A DNA stretch of 64,000 nucleotides from ZC4RG30 sp963812195. Lineage in GTDB: Bacteria; Pseudomonadota; Gammaproteobacteria; Steroidobacterales; Steroidobacteraceae. The DNA lies in the NCBI GenBank assembly GCA_963812195.1, contig CAWEUI010000017.1, positions 109,597-173,596 on the forward strand, read 5' to 3'. Made by a program: the position numbers and the translations under genes. Below the pieces are notes generated by a model that was not told the origin of the DNA, searched no databases, and saw nothing but the letters and a program-made list of their open reading frames with translations. Below are positions 45,453 through 54,939 of this stretch, piece by piece (the first letter of the stretch is position 1; each line of letters starts with the position of its first letter).

Positions 45453-45470
45453 CATCAGACCGGTCTGATG
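45453..45470. promoter_or_regulatory. Perfect 18-bp palindrome upstream of the second TonB receptor
   Basis: CATCAGACCGGTCTGATG is self-complementary without a loop. It is 18 bases after the LysR stop and about 110 bases before the receptor start. A loop-free even palindrome of this size resembles an operator for a dimeric regulator (for example GntR or TetR type) more than a terminator, and no T-run follows. Confidence 0.6.
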
Positions 45471-45578
45471 GGGTCATAAATCCTCACCCTAATGCTTTGC
45501 TGCCTGCGCGGCCGCTAACTATCGCCCCTGCGTCACGCCTGATGCGTGGCCGAAAGTGAATTCAAGAGGGGACAAGAA

Positions 45579-48500
45579 ATGTAAGACGTCATTCGTTGGG
45601 CCGGTCGCTGTGCGCGACCGCATCTGGCCTCGCGTTTCGCCAAGACCCTGGTGGCTGCAGCGGTCACCGTGGCGATCACGAGCACCGCCTTCGCCGCAGA
45701 CGATGCGGCCTCCGGGAAGAAGGATGTCGCGGAGCTGAGCGAGATCACCGTGACGGGATCGCGCATTCAGCGAGCCATCGGCATGACCACTCCGACGCCA
45801 GTGGCCGCACTGTCCGCCGATGAGCTCCAGGCCATGTCGCCGGGCAGCCTCACCGAAGCGATGACCCAGTTGCCGCAGTTCTACCTCAGCCAGACCGCGA
45901 GAATTTCAATACCGGCGCGAACGGCTTCTTCCAGTCCGGTGGCGGCGGCGCCCTGGACCTGCGCGGCATCGGTCCGCAGCGCACGCTGACGCTGCTGGAC
46001 GGACGGCGCGTCGTGCCGGCCTCGGTGTTCGGCGGCCCCGACATCAACATGTTCCCTTCGGAGATGGTCAAGCGCATCGAGACGGTGACCGGCGGCGCCA
46101 GCGCCGCGTACGGCACCGATGCAGTCTCGGGCGTGGTCAACTACATCCTGGACACCAGCTTCGAAGGTTTCCGTGCCAAGGGGCAGGTCGGCGAAACCTC
46201 TCGCGGCGATGGCAGGAACAACGAATACGGCTTCTCGCTGGGCCATCAGTTCGGCGACAAGTTCCACCTGCTGTTCTCGGTTGAGCACCAGCACCAGAGT
46301 GCCATCACGTCATACGAGGGTCGCGACTGGTACCGCGGCTGCAGTCTGGTCTCCAATCCGGCTGCGGGCGCCGGCACGACCCAGGACAATCCGCAATTCC
46401 TGCCGAAGTGCAACCTGCATTCCACCAACGCCTCCTTCGACGGCATCATCACGGCCGCCGTCGACCCGACCGGTGCGGCGGTGGCGTTGCCGACACGCAT
46501 GACATTCAACAGCGATGGCACCCTGACGCCGCTGCAGCCCGGCACCTTCGTGTCCCCCGGCAGCAACGCCCAGGTGGGCGGCGGCGGCACGGACACCAAC
46601 AGCGAGCGCGCCAATGTCTCGCCGGGTCAGAACCGCAACAATGTCTTCACTTACCTGAAATATGACCTGACGGACAACACCGACCTGTTCTTCCAGGGCA
46701 TGTACGGCAAGCAGAAGTTGACGGCCGTGAACACAAGCGGATCGTTCTATGCCGGTGGCGTATACCAGTATTTCACGATTTACGGGGGCAACCCGTTCCT
46801 CGGCGATCCGACTACTGCGGGCACCCCGGCGTACTGGATGCAGCAGAACGGCATTGCGGCCTTCACGTTCGGCAGGATCGGTGACGTGGCGGACCTGAAC
46901 ACCGGCTATGTGCAGAACGATTCAACCGTCAAGCAGGGCACGCTGGGCTTTCACAGCACTGTCAGCTCAGGCGGCTATTTCAACGGCTGGAACGTCGACG
47001 GCTACTATCAGTACGGAAAGAACAATCTCGACGCCAAGCAGCTTGGCATCCGCGTGGACCGCATCTTCCTCGCCGCCGATGCCGTGACGGATCCGGCCAC
47101 CGGCCGCACCATGTGCCGTGTCACCCTGGTTTCCGGCCTGATGCCGGATTGCGTGCCGATCAACCTGTTCGGCCGCGGCCAGGCTTCGCAGCAGGCCGTC
47201 GACTGGGTCACGGGCTTCGATCCGGGCGTGTCGGTGACCACCACGCCCTACCTGGCGGACTCGACACCCGCGCCGTACAGCTACGTCGGCGATGAGTTCA
47301 AGCATCGCCTGGCGACGCTGAAGGAGCAGATCGCCGAGCTGTCGGCCAGCGGCAAGGTGGCCAACGGCTGGGCCGGCGACATCTCCGCCGCGGTCGGCGC
47401 CAGCTGGCGCAAGGAATCGGTGAACCAGGTGGTACAGGCCTCGCAGGGCAATCCCGCGGCCGATCCGGGCTTCTATCCGGCCTGGTGCAACGACCCGAAC
47501 GTTGCCGGCACCGTCTCCAACGGCCCGCAGTGCTCGGCGTCGATCCTGGCCAACAACAATGGCCGTCCGGCCGGGACCATCGGCGTGCGCGGTGTTCCCA
47601 ACGGCGTGGAAACCAACATCGTTGAGTTCCAGTTCTCCAAGGTGCCCAACATCCTCGGCTCCTTCGATGTGAAGGAAGCCTTTGCCGAAACCATCGTGCC
47701 GCTGATCTCGGGTCAATCGTGGATGAAGAACCTCAACTTCCAGGGCGACGTGCGCTGGGCGGACTACGGCGGTTCGGGCACGATCTGGTCCTACAAGGCC
47801 GGTCTGGATGCCTCGATCACCGACGAATTGCGTCTGCGTGGTACCTACTCGCGCGACGTGCGCGCCGCCAACATCGACGAGCGCTTCGACCGTACCGGCG
47901 GATTCGCCGTTGTCACCGACAAGCAGAACGGCGGAACCGGCTCGGCGGGCGTGACCACCGTGACGGGTGGCAACCCGAACCTGAATCCCGAGAAGGCGGA
48001 TACCTACACCTACGGCCTGGTGTACCGGCCGAACTGGTTGAGCGGCTTCGACATGTCAATCGACTGGCTGAGCGTGTCGTTGAGTGGCCAGATCGCCGCA
48101 CTGACGCCGCAGAACATCGTGGATGCCTGCTATGTGAACGGCGACGCCGACCAGTGCGCGAACATCACCCGCGATCCCAACACTGACGTGCTGGTGTTCA
48201 TTAATTCCAGCTACCAGAACCTCAACAAGACGAAGATCTCCGGCCTCGACGTGGAACTGGGCTACTCGCATCGCGTCACGATCGTGGGCGGCAACGAGCG
48301 GCTGGGCCTGCGCGTATTCACCAGCTACCTGGCCGACTACAAGCGCACCAACAGCGCCGGCGTCGTGACCGATGTCCGCGGCGACGTGCTGTCGCAGCTG
48401 CTGAAGTGGAAGGCCACGGCCATGCTGAACTACGGCAACGGCCCGTTCAGCTGGAACCTGCAGGCACGTTACCTGGGCAAGGGGCTGCTTAGCTCCTCGT

Positions 48501-48775
48501 ACAACCAGCCCAACGCGACAACCGGCGTGGTGAACTACAACGTTTCGAACAACAACATCGGCTCGGTCACGTACTTCGACACCAGGGTCGGCTACAGGAT
48601 CCCGGCTGGCGACGGCACGCTGGAGCTGTACGCCAACATCAACAACCTGCTGGACCGGAATCCGCCGCTGGTGCTGGCGCCATTCGGAAGCCTGTTCGCC
48701 AACGGCGGACAGACCTCCACGACGTACGACAGCCTGGGCCGGCGCTTTGTGGTCGGCTTCAACCTGAAGTTCTAG
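45579..48775 (+). CDS. TonB-dependent outer membrane receptor, interrupted near 5' end and in the plug
   Basis: A large TonB-dependent receptor related to the one at 7 kb. The plug begins ELSEITVTGSRIQRAIG, and continues LRGIGPQRTLTLLDGRR, IETVTGGASAAYGTDAVSG. The barrel ends GRRFVVGFNLKF with terminal Phe. Two disruptions are seen. First, the best start, ATG 45579 (with GGGGAC before it), is followed at once by TAA in the frame of the signal peptide; GTG 45651 gives a shortened signal (MAAAVTVAITSTAFA). Second, near 45896-45902 a base is missing; adding one restores TAENFNTGANGFF. Either this is a decayed gene or both are sequence errors. Placement beside LysR and sulfatase genes suggests sulfated ligands, an inference. 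Confidence 0.88.
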
Positions 48776-48821
48776 GACAAGTTCCCGCGGGGCGTTTCGC
48801 CTGGCACTACCCCCGCCAGGC

Positions 48822-48862
48822 CGGCCCGGTTCGATCGAGACCGAACCGGGCCGAATTTTTTT
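48822..48862 (+). terminator. Rho-independent terminator after the second TonB receptor
   Basis: CGGCCCGGTTC (48822-48832) pairs perfectly with GAACCGGGCCG (48843-48853) over a 10-base loop, and AATTTTTTT follows. A strong intrinsic terminator, 47 bases after the receptor stop. Confidence 0.93.
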
Positions 48863-48888
48863 CCGGCTCCAGCTCCTGTTGCCGGCAT

Positions 48889-49500
48889 CTATCCGAAGAC
48901 GATGCGCAGCGCGCGTGCCCACGCGCCCGGATCGGTAATCGCGACGAACACCAGCCCGGTCACCGCGCCCAGGAAGTGCGCGTCGTGATTGATGCGTCCG
49001 CGGCTCTGCCTGCCGTACCACCAGCTGATCGCCAGGTACGCCACGCCGAACAATGTCGCGGGAATGGGAATCGGCAGGAACATGATCAACAGGCGCATCG
49101 TCGGGTTGTAGACGATGGCGGCAAACAGCACGGCCGAGATCGCACCCGACGCACCGAGCGTTGCGTAATTCGGATCGTCACGATGCTTGCGATAGGAAAG
49201 GAAAGGGCTCACCACCAGCCCGGCCGTATACAGCAGAGCAAGGCGCAGGGACCCGATGTAGCGCTCCAGCAGCGGGCCGAATGCCCAGAAGGTGATCATG
49301 TTGAACAGCAGGTGCGGCAGGTCGGCATGCACGAAGGCGTGCAGGATCAGCGTCACGCGATTGCGGCCGCGCGCGAAATCGTAGGGGCGGAACACGCAGC
49401 GGGCGATGATTTTCGGCGCCACGAACAGGCCCACGAGGCCCAGCACGATATTTGTGCCGAGCACCAGCAGCGAAACCGGACCAAGACCTGCAATAGACAT
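48889..49500 (-). CDS. Rhomboid family intramembrane serine protease
   Basis: A 203-residue membrane protein with six helices. The catalytic Ser is in LGASGAISAV and the catalytic His in NHDAHFLGAVTGL. The preceding HADLPHLLFNMITFW loop carries the family His/Asn pair. It cleaves transmembrane substrates; targets are unknown. ATG 49500 starts at the first helix. It is divergent from uup. The C-terminal anchor of the GloVer protein could be a substrate for this kind of enzyme, but nothing links them directly. Confidence 0.93.
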   Translation of the reverse strand: MSIAGLGPVSLLVLGTNIVLGLVGLFVAPKIIARCVFRPYDFARGRNRVTLILHAFVHADLPHLLFNMITFWAFGPLLERYIGSLRLALLYTAGLVVSPFLSYRKHRDDPNYATLGASGAISAVLFAAIVYNPTMRLLIMFLPIPIPATLFGVAYLAISWWYGRQSRGRINHDAHFLGAVTGLVFVAITDPGAWARALRIVFG

Positions 49501-49579
49501 GGCGCGGCAAGTGTAGGGAAACCGGCCGCGGATCACTAGAATTGCGCCCACTGCGCAACCCTTCAAGGCAAATCACCCC

Positions 49580-51391
49580 ATGGCGCCCATCCTGCGCCTC
49601 GACAACGTCTCGCTGGCCTTCGGCTCGCGCCCCCTGCTGGCGCAGGCCTCCCTGCAGCTCGAACCCGGCGAGCGCGTGTGCATCGTGGGCCGCAACGGCG
49701 AGGGCAAGAGCTCGCTGTTGCGCATGGTGAGCCGCATGCAGATGCCGGATTCAGGCGAGATCTGGCAGCGCCCGGGCACGCGTATTGCCATGCTCGAACA
49801 GGACATAGTGGCCGTTGGCGATGCCACGGTCGACGAGGTCGTCAGCGGCGGCATCGGCGCCCACGCGCAGCTGGAGAGCTGGGAGATCCCGACGCGCGTC
49901 GCCAAGGTCCTGTCGCGGCTGGAGCTCGACGGCCAGCAGCGCTACGAGAGTCTTTCCGGCGGCTGGCGCAGGCGCACCCTGCTGGCGCGCGCGATGGTCG
50001 CCGAACCGGAGCTCTTGCTGCTGGACGAGCCCACCAACCATCTGGACATCCCCACCATCGAATGGCTCGAACTCCAGCTGCGCGAGTTCCGTGGTGCGCT
50101 GCTGTTCGTCAGCCACGACAGGCGGTTCGTGGACCGGGTGGCCACGCGCATCCTGGATCTGGACCGGGGCCGCCTGTCCAGCTGGCCCGGCAACTATGCC
50201 GACTATGCGGCCCGCAAGGCCGCGCAACTGGCCGACGAGGCACGCGCCAACGAGCTGTTCGACAAACACCTTGCACAGGAAGAAGTGTGGATCCGCAAGG
50301 GCGTGGAGGCGCGCCGCACGCGCAACGAGGGTCGCGTCCGGGCTCTGGTCGAATTGCGCGGGCAGCGCCGCGCTCGCCGTGAACGGCCGGGTCAGGCGCG
50401 CATGAACGTGCAGGAGGCCACGCCCTCCAGCGAGCTGGTGTTCGAAGCCGAGGATGCCGCGGTGGCGTTCGGCGGGCACACGGTGTTCCGCGGGCTCAAC
50501 ACGCGCATCCTGCGCGGCGAGCGTATCGGCATCGTCGGCCCGAACGGCGCGGGAAAGAGCACGTTGCTGAAGTTGCTGCTCGGCGAGCTTGCGCCATCCA
50601 GCGGCCGGGTGCGCCGCGGCGGCAGGCAGCAAGTCGCCTATTACGACCAGCAGCGCGCGCAGCTTGATCTGGACGCCCCGGTGGCGCGCAACATCAACGC
50701 GCAAGGCGATTTCGTGAGCATCAACGGCCAGAGCCGGCACGTATCGGGTTATCTGCGCGACTTCCTGTTCCGCCCCGATCAGCTTCTCACTCCGGCAAGT
50801 GCGCTGTCCGGCGGCGAGCGCAACCGCCTGCTGCTGGCGCGCCTGTTTGCCCAGCCGGCAAACCTGATGGTGCTGGACGAACCCACCAACGACCTGGACA
50901 TCGACACGCTGGACCTGCTGCAGGAGCTGGTTGCCGATTTCTCCGGGACATTGCTGCTGGTCAGCCACGACCGTGCGTTCCTCGACGACGTCGTGACCAG
51001 CCTGCTGGTACTCGAAGGCGATGGCAGCGTGCAGGATTTCGTCGGTGGTTATGGCGATTGGGCCCGCTGGCGCGACGAGCGCGATGCCACGCGCAGCGCA
51101 TCCAGGTCCGCGGCGAAGCGCGCGTCTTCGCCAACACCGCCACCACTGGCCGCTGGGGCGGCCAAGGCGCGCCGCAAGCTCTCCTACAAGGAACAGCGCG
51201 AGCTGGCCGAACTGCCGGACCGGCTCCAGGCGCTGGAGCAGCGCAAGGCACAGCTCGCAGCACAGACCGGGGACCCGGCCTTCTACGCGCAACCGCATGA
51301 CGAGGTCGCGGCAACTCTTGCGGCACTGGCCAGCCTGGAGGCCGAAATCGAGGCAGCCTTTGCGCGTTGGGCAGAGCTGGAGGACGCGTGA
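49580..51391 (+). CDS. uup: ABC-F ATPase Uup
   Basis: A 603-residue soluble twin-ATPase. Walker A motifs are GRNGEGKSS and GPNGAGKST, signatures LSGGWRRRTLLARAM and LSGGERNRLLLARLF, Walker B LLLLDEPTNHLDIP and LMVLDEPTNDLDID. The linker (EEVWIRKGVEARRTRNEGRV) and the basic/coiled-coil C-terminal domain are typical of Uup, which acts in ribosome or replication-related processes and limits transposon excision. It overlaps the start of trmB by four bases (GTGA), an unusual but clear operon link. Confidence 0.95.
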   Translation: MAPILRLDNVSLAFGSRPLLAQASLQLEPGERVCIVGRNGEGKSSLLRMVSRMQMPDSGEIWQRPGTRIAMLEQDIVAVGDATVDEVVSGGIGAHAQLESWEIPTRVAKVLSRLELDGQQRYESLSGGWRRRTLLARAMVAEPELLLLDEPTNHLDIPTIEWLELQLREFRGALLFVSHDRRFVDRVATRILDLDRGRLSSWPGNYADYAARKAAQLADEARANELFDKHLAQEEVWIRKGVEARRTRNEGRVRALVELRGQRRARRERPGQARMNVQEATPSSELVFEAEDAAVAFGGHTVFRGLNTRILRGERIGIVGPNGAGKSTLLKLLLGELAPSSGRVRRGGRQQVAYYDQQRAQLDLDAPVARNINAQGDFVSINGQSRHVSGYLRDFLFRPDQLLTPASALSGGERNRLLLARLFAQPANLMVLDEPTNDLDIDTLDLLQELVADFSGTLLLVSHDRAFLDDVVTSLLVLEGDGSVQDFVGGYGDWARWRDERDATRSASRSAAKRASSPTPPPLAAGAAKARRKLSYKEQRELAELPDRLQALEQRKAQLAAQTGDPAFYAQPHDEVAATLAALASLEAEIEAAFARWAELEDA

Positions 51392-52122
51392 ACGGCGATA
51401 GCGACCAGGCCGCGTCCGGGCGCCGGGGCATTCGCAGCTACGTGCTGCGGGCTGGCCGCATGACGACCGCGCAGGCCCGCGCGCTCGAGCAGCTATGGCC
51501 GCGCTACGGCATCGCGGCAGGTACCGGGACTCTCGACCTGAGCGGAATATTCGGGCGCGAGGCGCCACGGGTGCTGGAGATCGGCTTCGGCAATGGCGAG
51601 AACCTGGCCGCGCTGGCCGCGGCTGATCCCGGCACGGACTTCATCGGCGTGGAGGTGCACGCCCCCGGCGTGGGCCATCTGCTGCACCTGGCCGGACAGG
51701 CCGGGCTGGGCAACCTGCGGGTGATCCGGCAGGATGCGGTCGAGGTTCTGCGCGAGCGCATCGGCGCAGCATCACTGGATTCGATCCTGGTGCTGTTTCC
51801 CGATCCGTGGCCCAAGAAGCGCCATCACAAGCGGCGTCTGATAGACCCGGCCTTTGCCGCGCTGGCCGCGTCGCGGCTGCGCTCAGGCGGCACGCTGCAG
51901 CTGGCCACCGACTGGACGCCCTATGCGCAATCCATGCGCGAAACACTCAACAACGCTCCGGGGCTGCGCAATCGCGCCCCTGACGGGGGCTACGTGCCAC
52001 GCAATCCGGGCCGCCTGCGCACGCGCTTCGAGGCGCGCGGCGAACGGCTCGGCCATGCGGTGCACGACCTGTGCTACGAGCGGATCAGCGCTTCTGGTTG
52101 CGCACCAGCTGAACCACACTGA
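51388..52122 (+). CDS. trmB: tRNA (guanine-N7-)-methyltransferase
   Basis: TrmB forms m7G46 in tRNA. The 244-residue protein has the SAM motif EIGFGNGENL, the family marker FIGVEVHAPGVGHLL, and LFPDPWPKKRHHKRRL followed by GGTLQLATDW and TRFEARGERLGH. The start is GTG 51388, which overlaps the uup stop and gives the normal N-terminus (SGRRGIRSYVLRAGRM). Its 3' end is overlapped on the other strand by a small membrane-protein gene. Confidence 0.96.
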   Translation: MNGDSDQAASGRRGIRSYVLRAGRMTTAQARALEQLWPRYGIAAGTGTLDLSGIFGREAPRVLEIGFGNGENLAALAAADPGTDFIGVEVHAPGVGHLLHLAGQAGLGNLRVIRQDAVEVLRERIGAASLDSILVLFPDPWPKKRHHKRRLIDPAFAALAASRLRSGGTLQLATDWTPYAQSMRETLNNAPGLRNRAPDGGYVPRNPGRLRTRFEARGERLGHAVHDLCYERISASGCAPAEPH

Positions 52123-52195
52123 ACAGCATGAAGCCGAAAACCGCGATCGCGGACAATGCGTGGAATGCGGTGAAGGTGTAAGCAAGGTCTTTCAT
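52085..52195 (-). CDS. 36-residue single-helix membrane protein, overlaps trmB antisense
   Basis: A very short gene. ATG 52195 is preceded by AAGGA with seven bases between, an excellent Shine-Dalgarno, and it stops at TGA 52085. The product begins MKDLAYTFTAFHALSAIAVF and ends FSVVQLVRNQKR: one hydrophobic helix followed by a positive cytoplasmic end. Its last 38 bases are antisense to trmB. No family is recognised. Size and layout recall small accessory subunits of membrane complexes, which is only an analogy. Confidence 0.6.
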   Translation of the reverse strand: MKDLAYTFTAFHALSAIAVFGFMLFSVVQLVRNQKR

Positions 52196-52350
52196 GGTCT
52201 GGTCCTTAATCTGTCTCGAAAAGTCATATTTAGTTGCCGGAACGGCTATTGCCGCGAGGACAATTGCATAGACAGCAACATGAGGGGAATGTTCCCGGAT
52301 TCAAGGTGGGGTGGCAAGCCGATCAGGTCTCGTTTTTGGCAGGAGGGCCG

Positions 52351-53481
52351 ATGGAACTGCTGAAGGTGCTGGCCATGCCTTTCCAGCTGGCCAGTTTGCT
52401 GTTTGTGGCAGCTTCTTCTCTGCTATTGGCGGTGTTGCTCCTGCTGGGCGGCGCAACGACTATGACTTTCGTCTTTTCGATATTCGCAATCTACTTGATG
52501 CTGGTGTGGCTGACCAACTACGCGCTGCACCTGGTCGACGACGCGGCAAACGGGGTGCGCGACGCCCGAACGGCGTCGATCGAGATGATGCAGGACCCGT
52601 TTCTGGACGCGCGCACCTGGGTTCACCCCCTGCTTGCCGGTGCCCTGGTCCTGATGCATTACCTGCGCCCGCAGTGGCCGGTGTGGCCGACGCTGGTGGC
52701 CGCCGTGCTGCTGTTCCCCGCTTCCATCGGCGCCTGCGCGATATCCAGCCATGCGCGCGATGCGCTGAACCCGGCCATGATGCTGCGGGTCGTGCGCGGC
52801 CTGGGTCCCTGGTATGTGGGGCTGGTGCTGTATGTTGCCGTCTGCACGCTGCTGGGGGCTACGCTGCTGCACGGGCTGTCGCTGGGCTTCGTGCTCATTG
52901 CCAGCCTGCAATTGCTGCTCCTGGTGGTCTATGCGGGCATCGGCGGCGCGTTGTACGAGCGCCGCCTCGAGCTGGGTTTCGAGCCGCGGGTCAGCCCGGA
53001 ACGCGCGGCGGAGCGCGCGGAATCCGAACGGCTTGGCCGCCGCCAGCACTTCATCGACGGGCTCTACAAGGATCTGCGCGTACGCGAGGTGCAGCGCGCG
53101 GTTGCCAGCGCGCGCCAGTGGCTGGGCGAGACCGGCAAGGCGAATCTGGCTGTGGATCTGCATGCCATCCTGGCCGCCGGGCGCGGCTGGACGGAAGTCA
53201 GGGAGTATCCGCGCCTGCTGCAGGGTCTGCTGAGCGTCCTGCTGGACATGAAGCAGCCCGCGCTGGCCTGCACAGTGGCAGAAGCGGGCCTGGCGCTCGC
53301 ACCGTCATTCGGCCCGGTGCGCGAGGAGGACGTCATCGCCCTGGCCGGCTTTGCGCTGGATACCGGCCGGCGCCGCACGGCGGCCCGGCTGGTGGAGAAC
53401 TTCCTGAAGCGGCCCCAGCCCGGGTCCGAACCCGGACCACAGCTGGCCGCATTGCGCGCCCGCCTGATCCAGCCGGGCTGA
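52351..53481 (+). CDS. Conserved membrane protein of unknown function
   Basis: A 376-residue protein with about seven transmembrane helices in the first 210 residues and a soluble helical C-terminal part (RRQHFIDGLYKDLRVREVQRAVASARQWL, then TPR-like helices with LVENFLKRPQPG). I do not recognise it. ATG 52351 is preceded by AGGAGGG, which decides the start over an in-frame codon at 52234. It is convergent with marC. The small 36-residue gene starts 155 bases away on the opposite strand, so both could share a regulatory interval. Confidence 0.82.
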   Translation: MELLKVLAMPFQLASLLFVAASSLLLAVLLLLGGATTMTFVFSIFAIYLMLVWLTNYALHLVDDAANGVRDARTASIEMMQDPFLDARTWVHPLLAGALVLMHYLRPQWPVWPTLVAAVLLFPASIGACAISSHARDALNPAMMLRVVRGLGPWYVGLVLYVAVCTLLGATLLHGLSLGFVLIASLQLLLLVVYAGIGGALYERRLELGFEPRVSPERAAERAESERLGRRQHFIDGLYKDLRVREVQRAVASARQWLGETGKANLAVDLHAILAAGRGWTEVREYPRLLQGLLSVLLDMKQPALACTVAEAGLALAPSFGPVREEDVIALAGFALDTGRRRTAARLVENFLKRPQPGSEPGPQLAALRARLIQPG

Positions 53482-53490
53482 CGGCGGCTT

Positions 53491-54117
53491 TCAGCCGGGG
53501 ACGAGACTGCCGCGCAGTCCATCGATCATGTACTGCACGGCCAGCGCGCCCAGCACGACGCCGAACAGGCGATTCATCACGTTGGCACCGGTCACGCCCA
53601 TCAGGCGATTGATCGGCGCAACCATGTACAGGGTCAGCAACGTCAGCAGCAACGCGATCGCGACGCAGGCCAGCAGCCCGATGAACAACAGCGGATCGTC
53701 CGTCGCCGGACCGAACGACAGCAGGATCGTGGTCAGCGAACCCGGTCCCGCGATGAACGGAAAGGCCAGCGGGAAAACCGAAATATCCGCGCGACCCTTG
53801 CTTTCCTCCACTTCCGGATTCGAACTGCGCGAACCGGACATGCGCGCAAACACCATCTCCAGCGCGATCAGCAGCAACAGCAGCCCGCCGAAGATGCGGA
53901 AGGCGTCCAGAGAGATGCCCAGCAGCCGCAGGAACAGCGCGCCACCGAAGGCGAACAGCAGAAAGATGCCGCCGGCAATCATCACGCCCTTGCGCGCCAT
54001 GCGGCGCCGCTCGGGTTCCGCGACACCTTCTGTCACGGCAATGAAGACCGGAATGACCCCGATGGGCTCGACTACGACGAGAAACGTGGCAAAGAACTTG
54101 AGCAGATGATCGATCAT
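53491..54117 (-). CDS. MarC family inner membrane protein
   Basis: A 208-residue protein with six helices, opening FFATFLVVVEPIGVIPVFIAVTEG, a MarC hallmark, and containing FPLAFPFIAGPGSLTTILL. MarC-type proteins were once called antibiotic-resistance proteins, but the role is not settled; an amino acid export role is proposed for relatives. ATG 54117 is used. It converges on the conserved membrane gene at 53481. Confidence 0.92.
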   Translation of the reverse strand: MIDHLLKFFATFLVVVEPIGVIPVFIAVTEGVAEPERRRMARKGVMIAGGIFLLFAFGGALFLRLLGISLDAFRIFGGLLLLLIALEMVFARMSGSRSSNPEVEESKGRADISVFPLAFPFIAGPGSLTTILLSFGPATDDPLLFIGLLACVAIALLLTLLTLYMVAPINRLMGVTGANVMNRLFGVVLGALAVQYMIDGLRGSLVPG

Positions 54118-54214
54118 GGTGCTTTGCGCAAAATAGAGTTCTTGTGGTCGTCACCTGCTCGGGCGCAGGATAACAGCGACGCCTTCTGCTCGACACTGAA
54201 AGTGGAGAATCCGT

Positions 54215-54535
54215 ATGGATCGCTCGCAGTTGATCGCACCTGTAGTGGGAGAGTGGTATCGCAGCCACGGCCAGTTGTTCGAGGTCGTTGCCGTGGACGA
54301 TGCGGAGCGCGTCATCGAAATCCAGCACGCCGACGGCGACCTGGAAGAGATCGAATTCGACGACTGGAGCACCCGCTGTCGCGCCGGCTCGCTGGATGTG
54401 GCCGATGCACCCGAGGACCTGCGCATGTCCACGGACAGCGATCCGGAGGACCTCGGCGAGATGATGCCCGCCACCTTCAACGAACTGCAGGGCATGCGCG
54501 CCGATGCGCTGGGGGACCTCGACCTGTTCGAGTGA
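54215..54535 (+). CDS. Small acidic conserved protein (DUF6763-like)
   Basis: A 106-residue, strongly acidic cytoplasmic protein. It starts PVVGEWYRSHGQLFEVVAVDDAERVIEIQHADGDLEEIEFDDW, a pattern I associate with a small gammaproteobacterial conserved family (DUF6763). It looks like a small beta-barrel domain with an acidic tail. The function is unknown. It is convergent with the Rieske gene. Confidence 0.8.
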   Translation: MDRSQLIAPVVGEWYRSHGQLFEVVAVDDAERVIEIQHADGDLEEIEFDDWSTRCRAGSLDVADAPEDLRMSTDSDPEDLGEMMPATFNELQGMRADALGDLDLFE

Positions 54536-54546
54536 GCTGCCCGGCC

Positions 54547-54939
54547 TCAGGGCAGGAACGGATGCCGGTCCAGACGCTCCAGATCCAGATCGCCGGTCAG
54601 CAACAGCTGGCCATCGCGCAGTTCGACCGGTAGCCGGCGCAGGTATTCGCCCGCACAGGGGCCGGCCACACACTCGCCCGAATCCTTCTCGAACAGCGCG
54701 CCGTGCGAGCTGCACTGTAGCAACGTGCCGTCAGGCGTAAGGAACGCATCGGGCCGCAGATTCAGCTGCCTCAGGGCATGAGGGCAGCGATTCAGGAAGG
54801 CGTGCACCTCGTCACCCACTCGCACCAGTATTCCCGACAGCGGCCAGTCGAACTCACCAAGCACGAACTCGCGCGCGGCGCCATCCGGCAGTTCGCCGAC
54901 GCGGCCCAGTGACGTGCCGGCGGGCAATACGCCGCTCAC
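54547..54939 (-). CDS. Rieske-type [2Fe-2S] protein
   Basis: A 130-residue protein with one Rieske domain. The cluster ligands are CPH (in LNRCPHALRQL) and CSSH (in LLQCSSHGALFEKDSG), separated by a suitable 20-residue spacing. The fold around them (FVLGEFDWPLSGILVRVGDEVHAF) is typical of soluble ferredoxins feeding oxygenases or of assimilatory small subunits. The partner is unknown. Its ATG overlaps the AmpG-like stop by four bases. Confidence 0.9.
   Translation of the reverse strand: MSGVLPAGTSLGRVGELPDGAAREFVLGEFDWPLSGILVRVGDEVHAFLNRCPHALRQLNLRPDAFLTPDGTLLQCSSHGALFEKDSGECVAGPCAGEYLRRLPVELRDGQLLLTGDLDLERLDRHPFLP

Noticed and set aside
48889..49500. Rhomboid protease as a dedicated rhombosortase for the GloVer protein
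   Set aside because: The protein resembles ordinary rhomboids, is 14 kb from the GloVer gene, and the C-terminal end of the GloVer protein does not clearly match GlyGly-CTERM.
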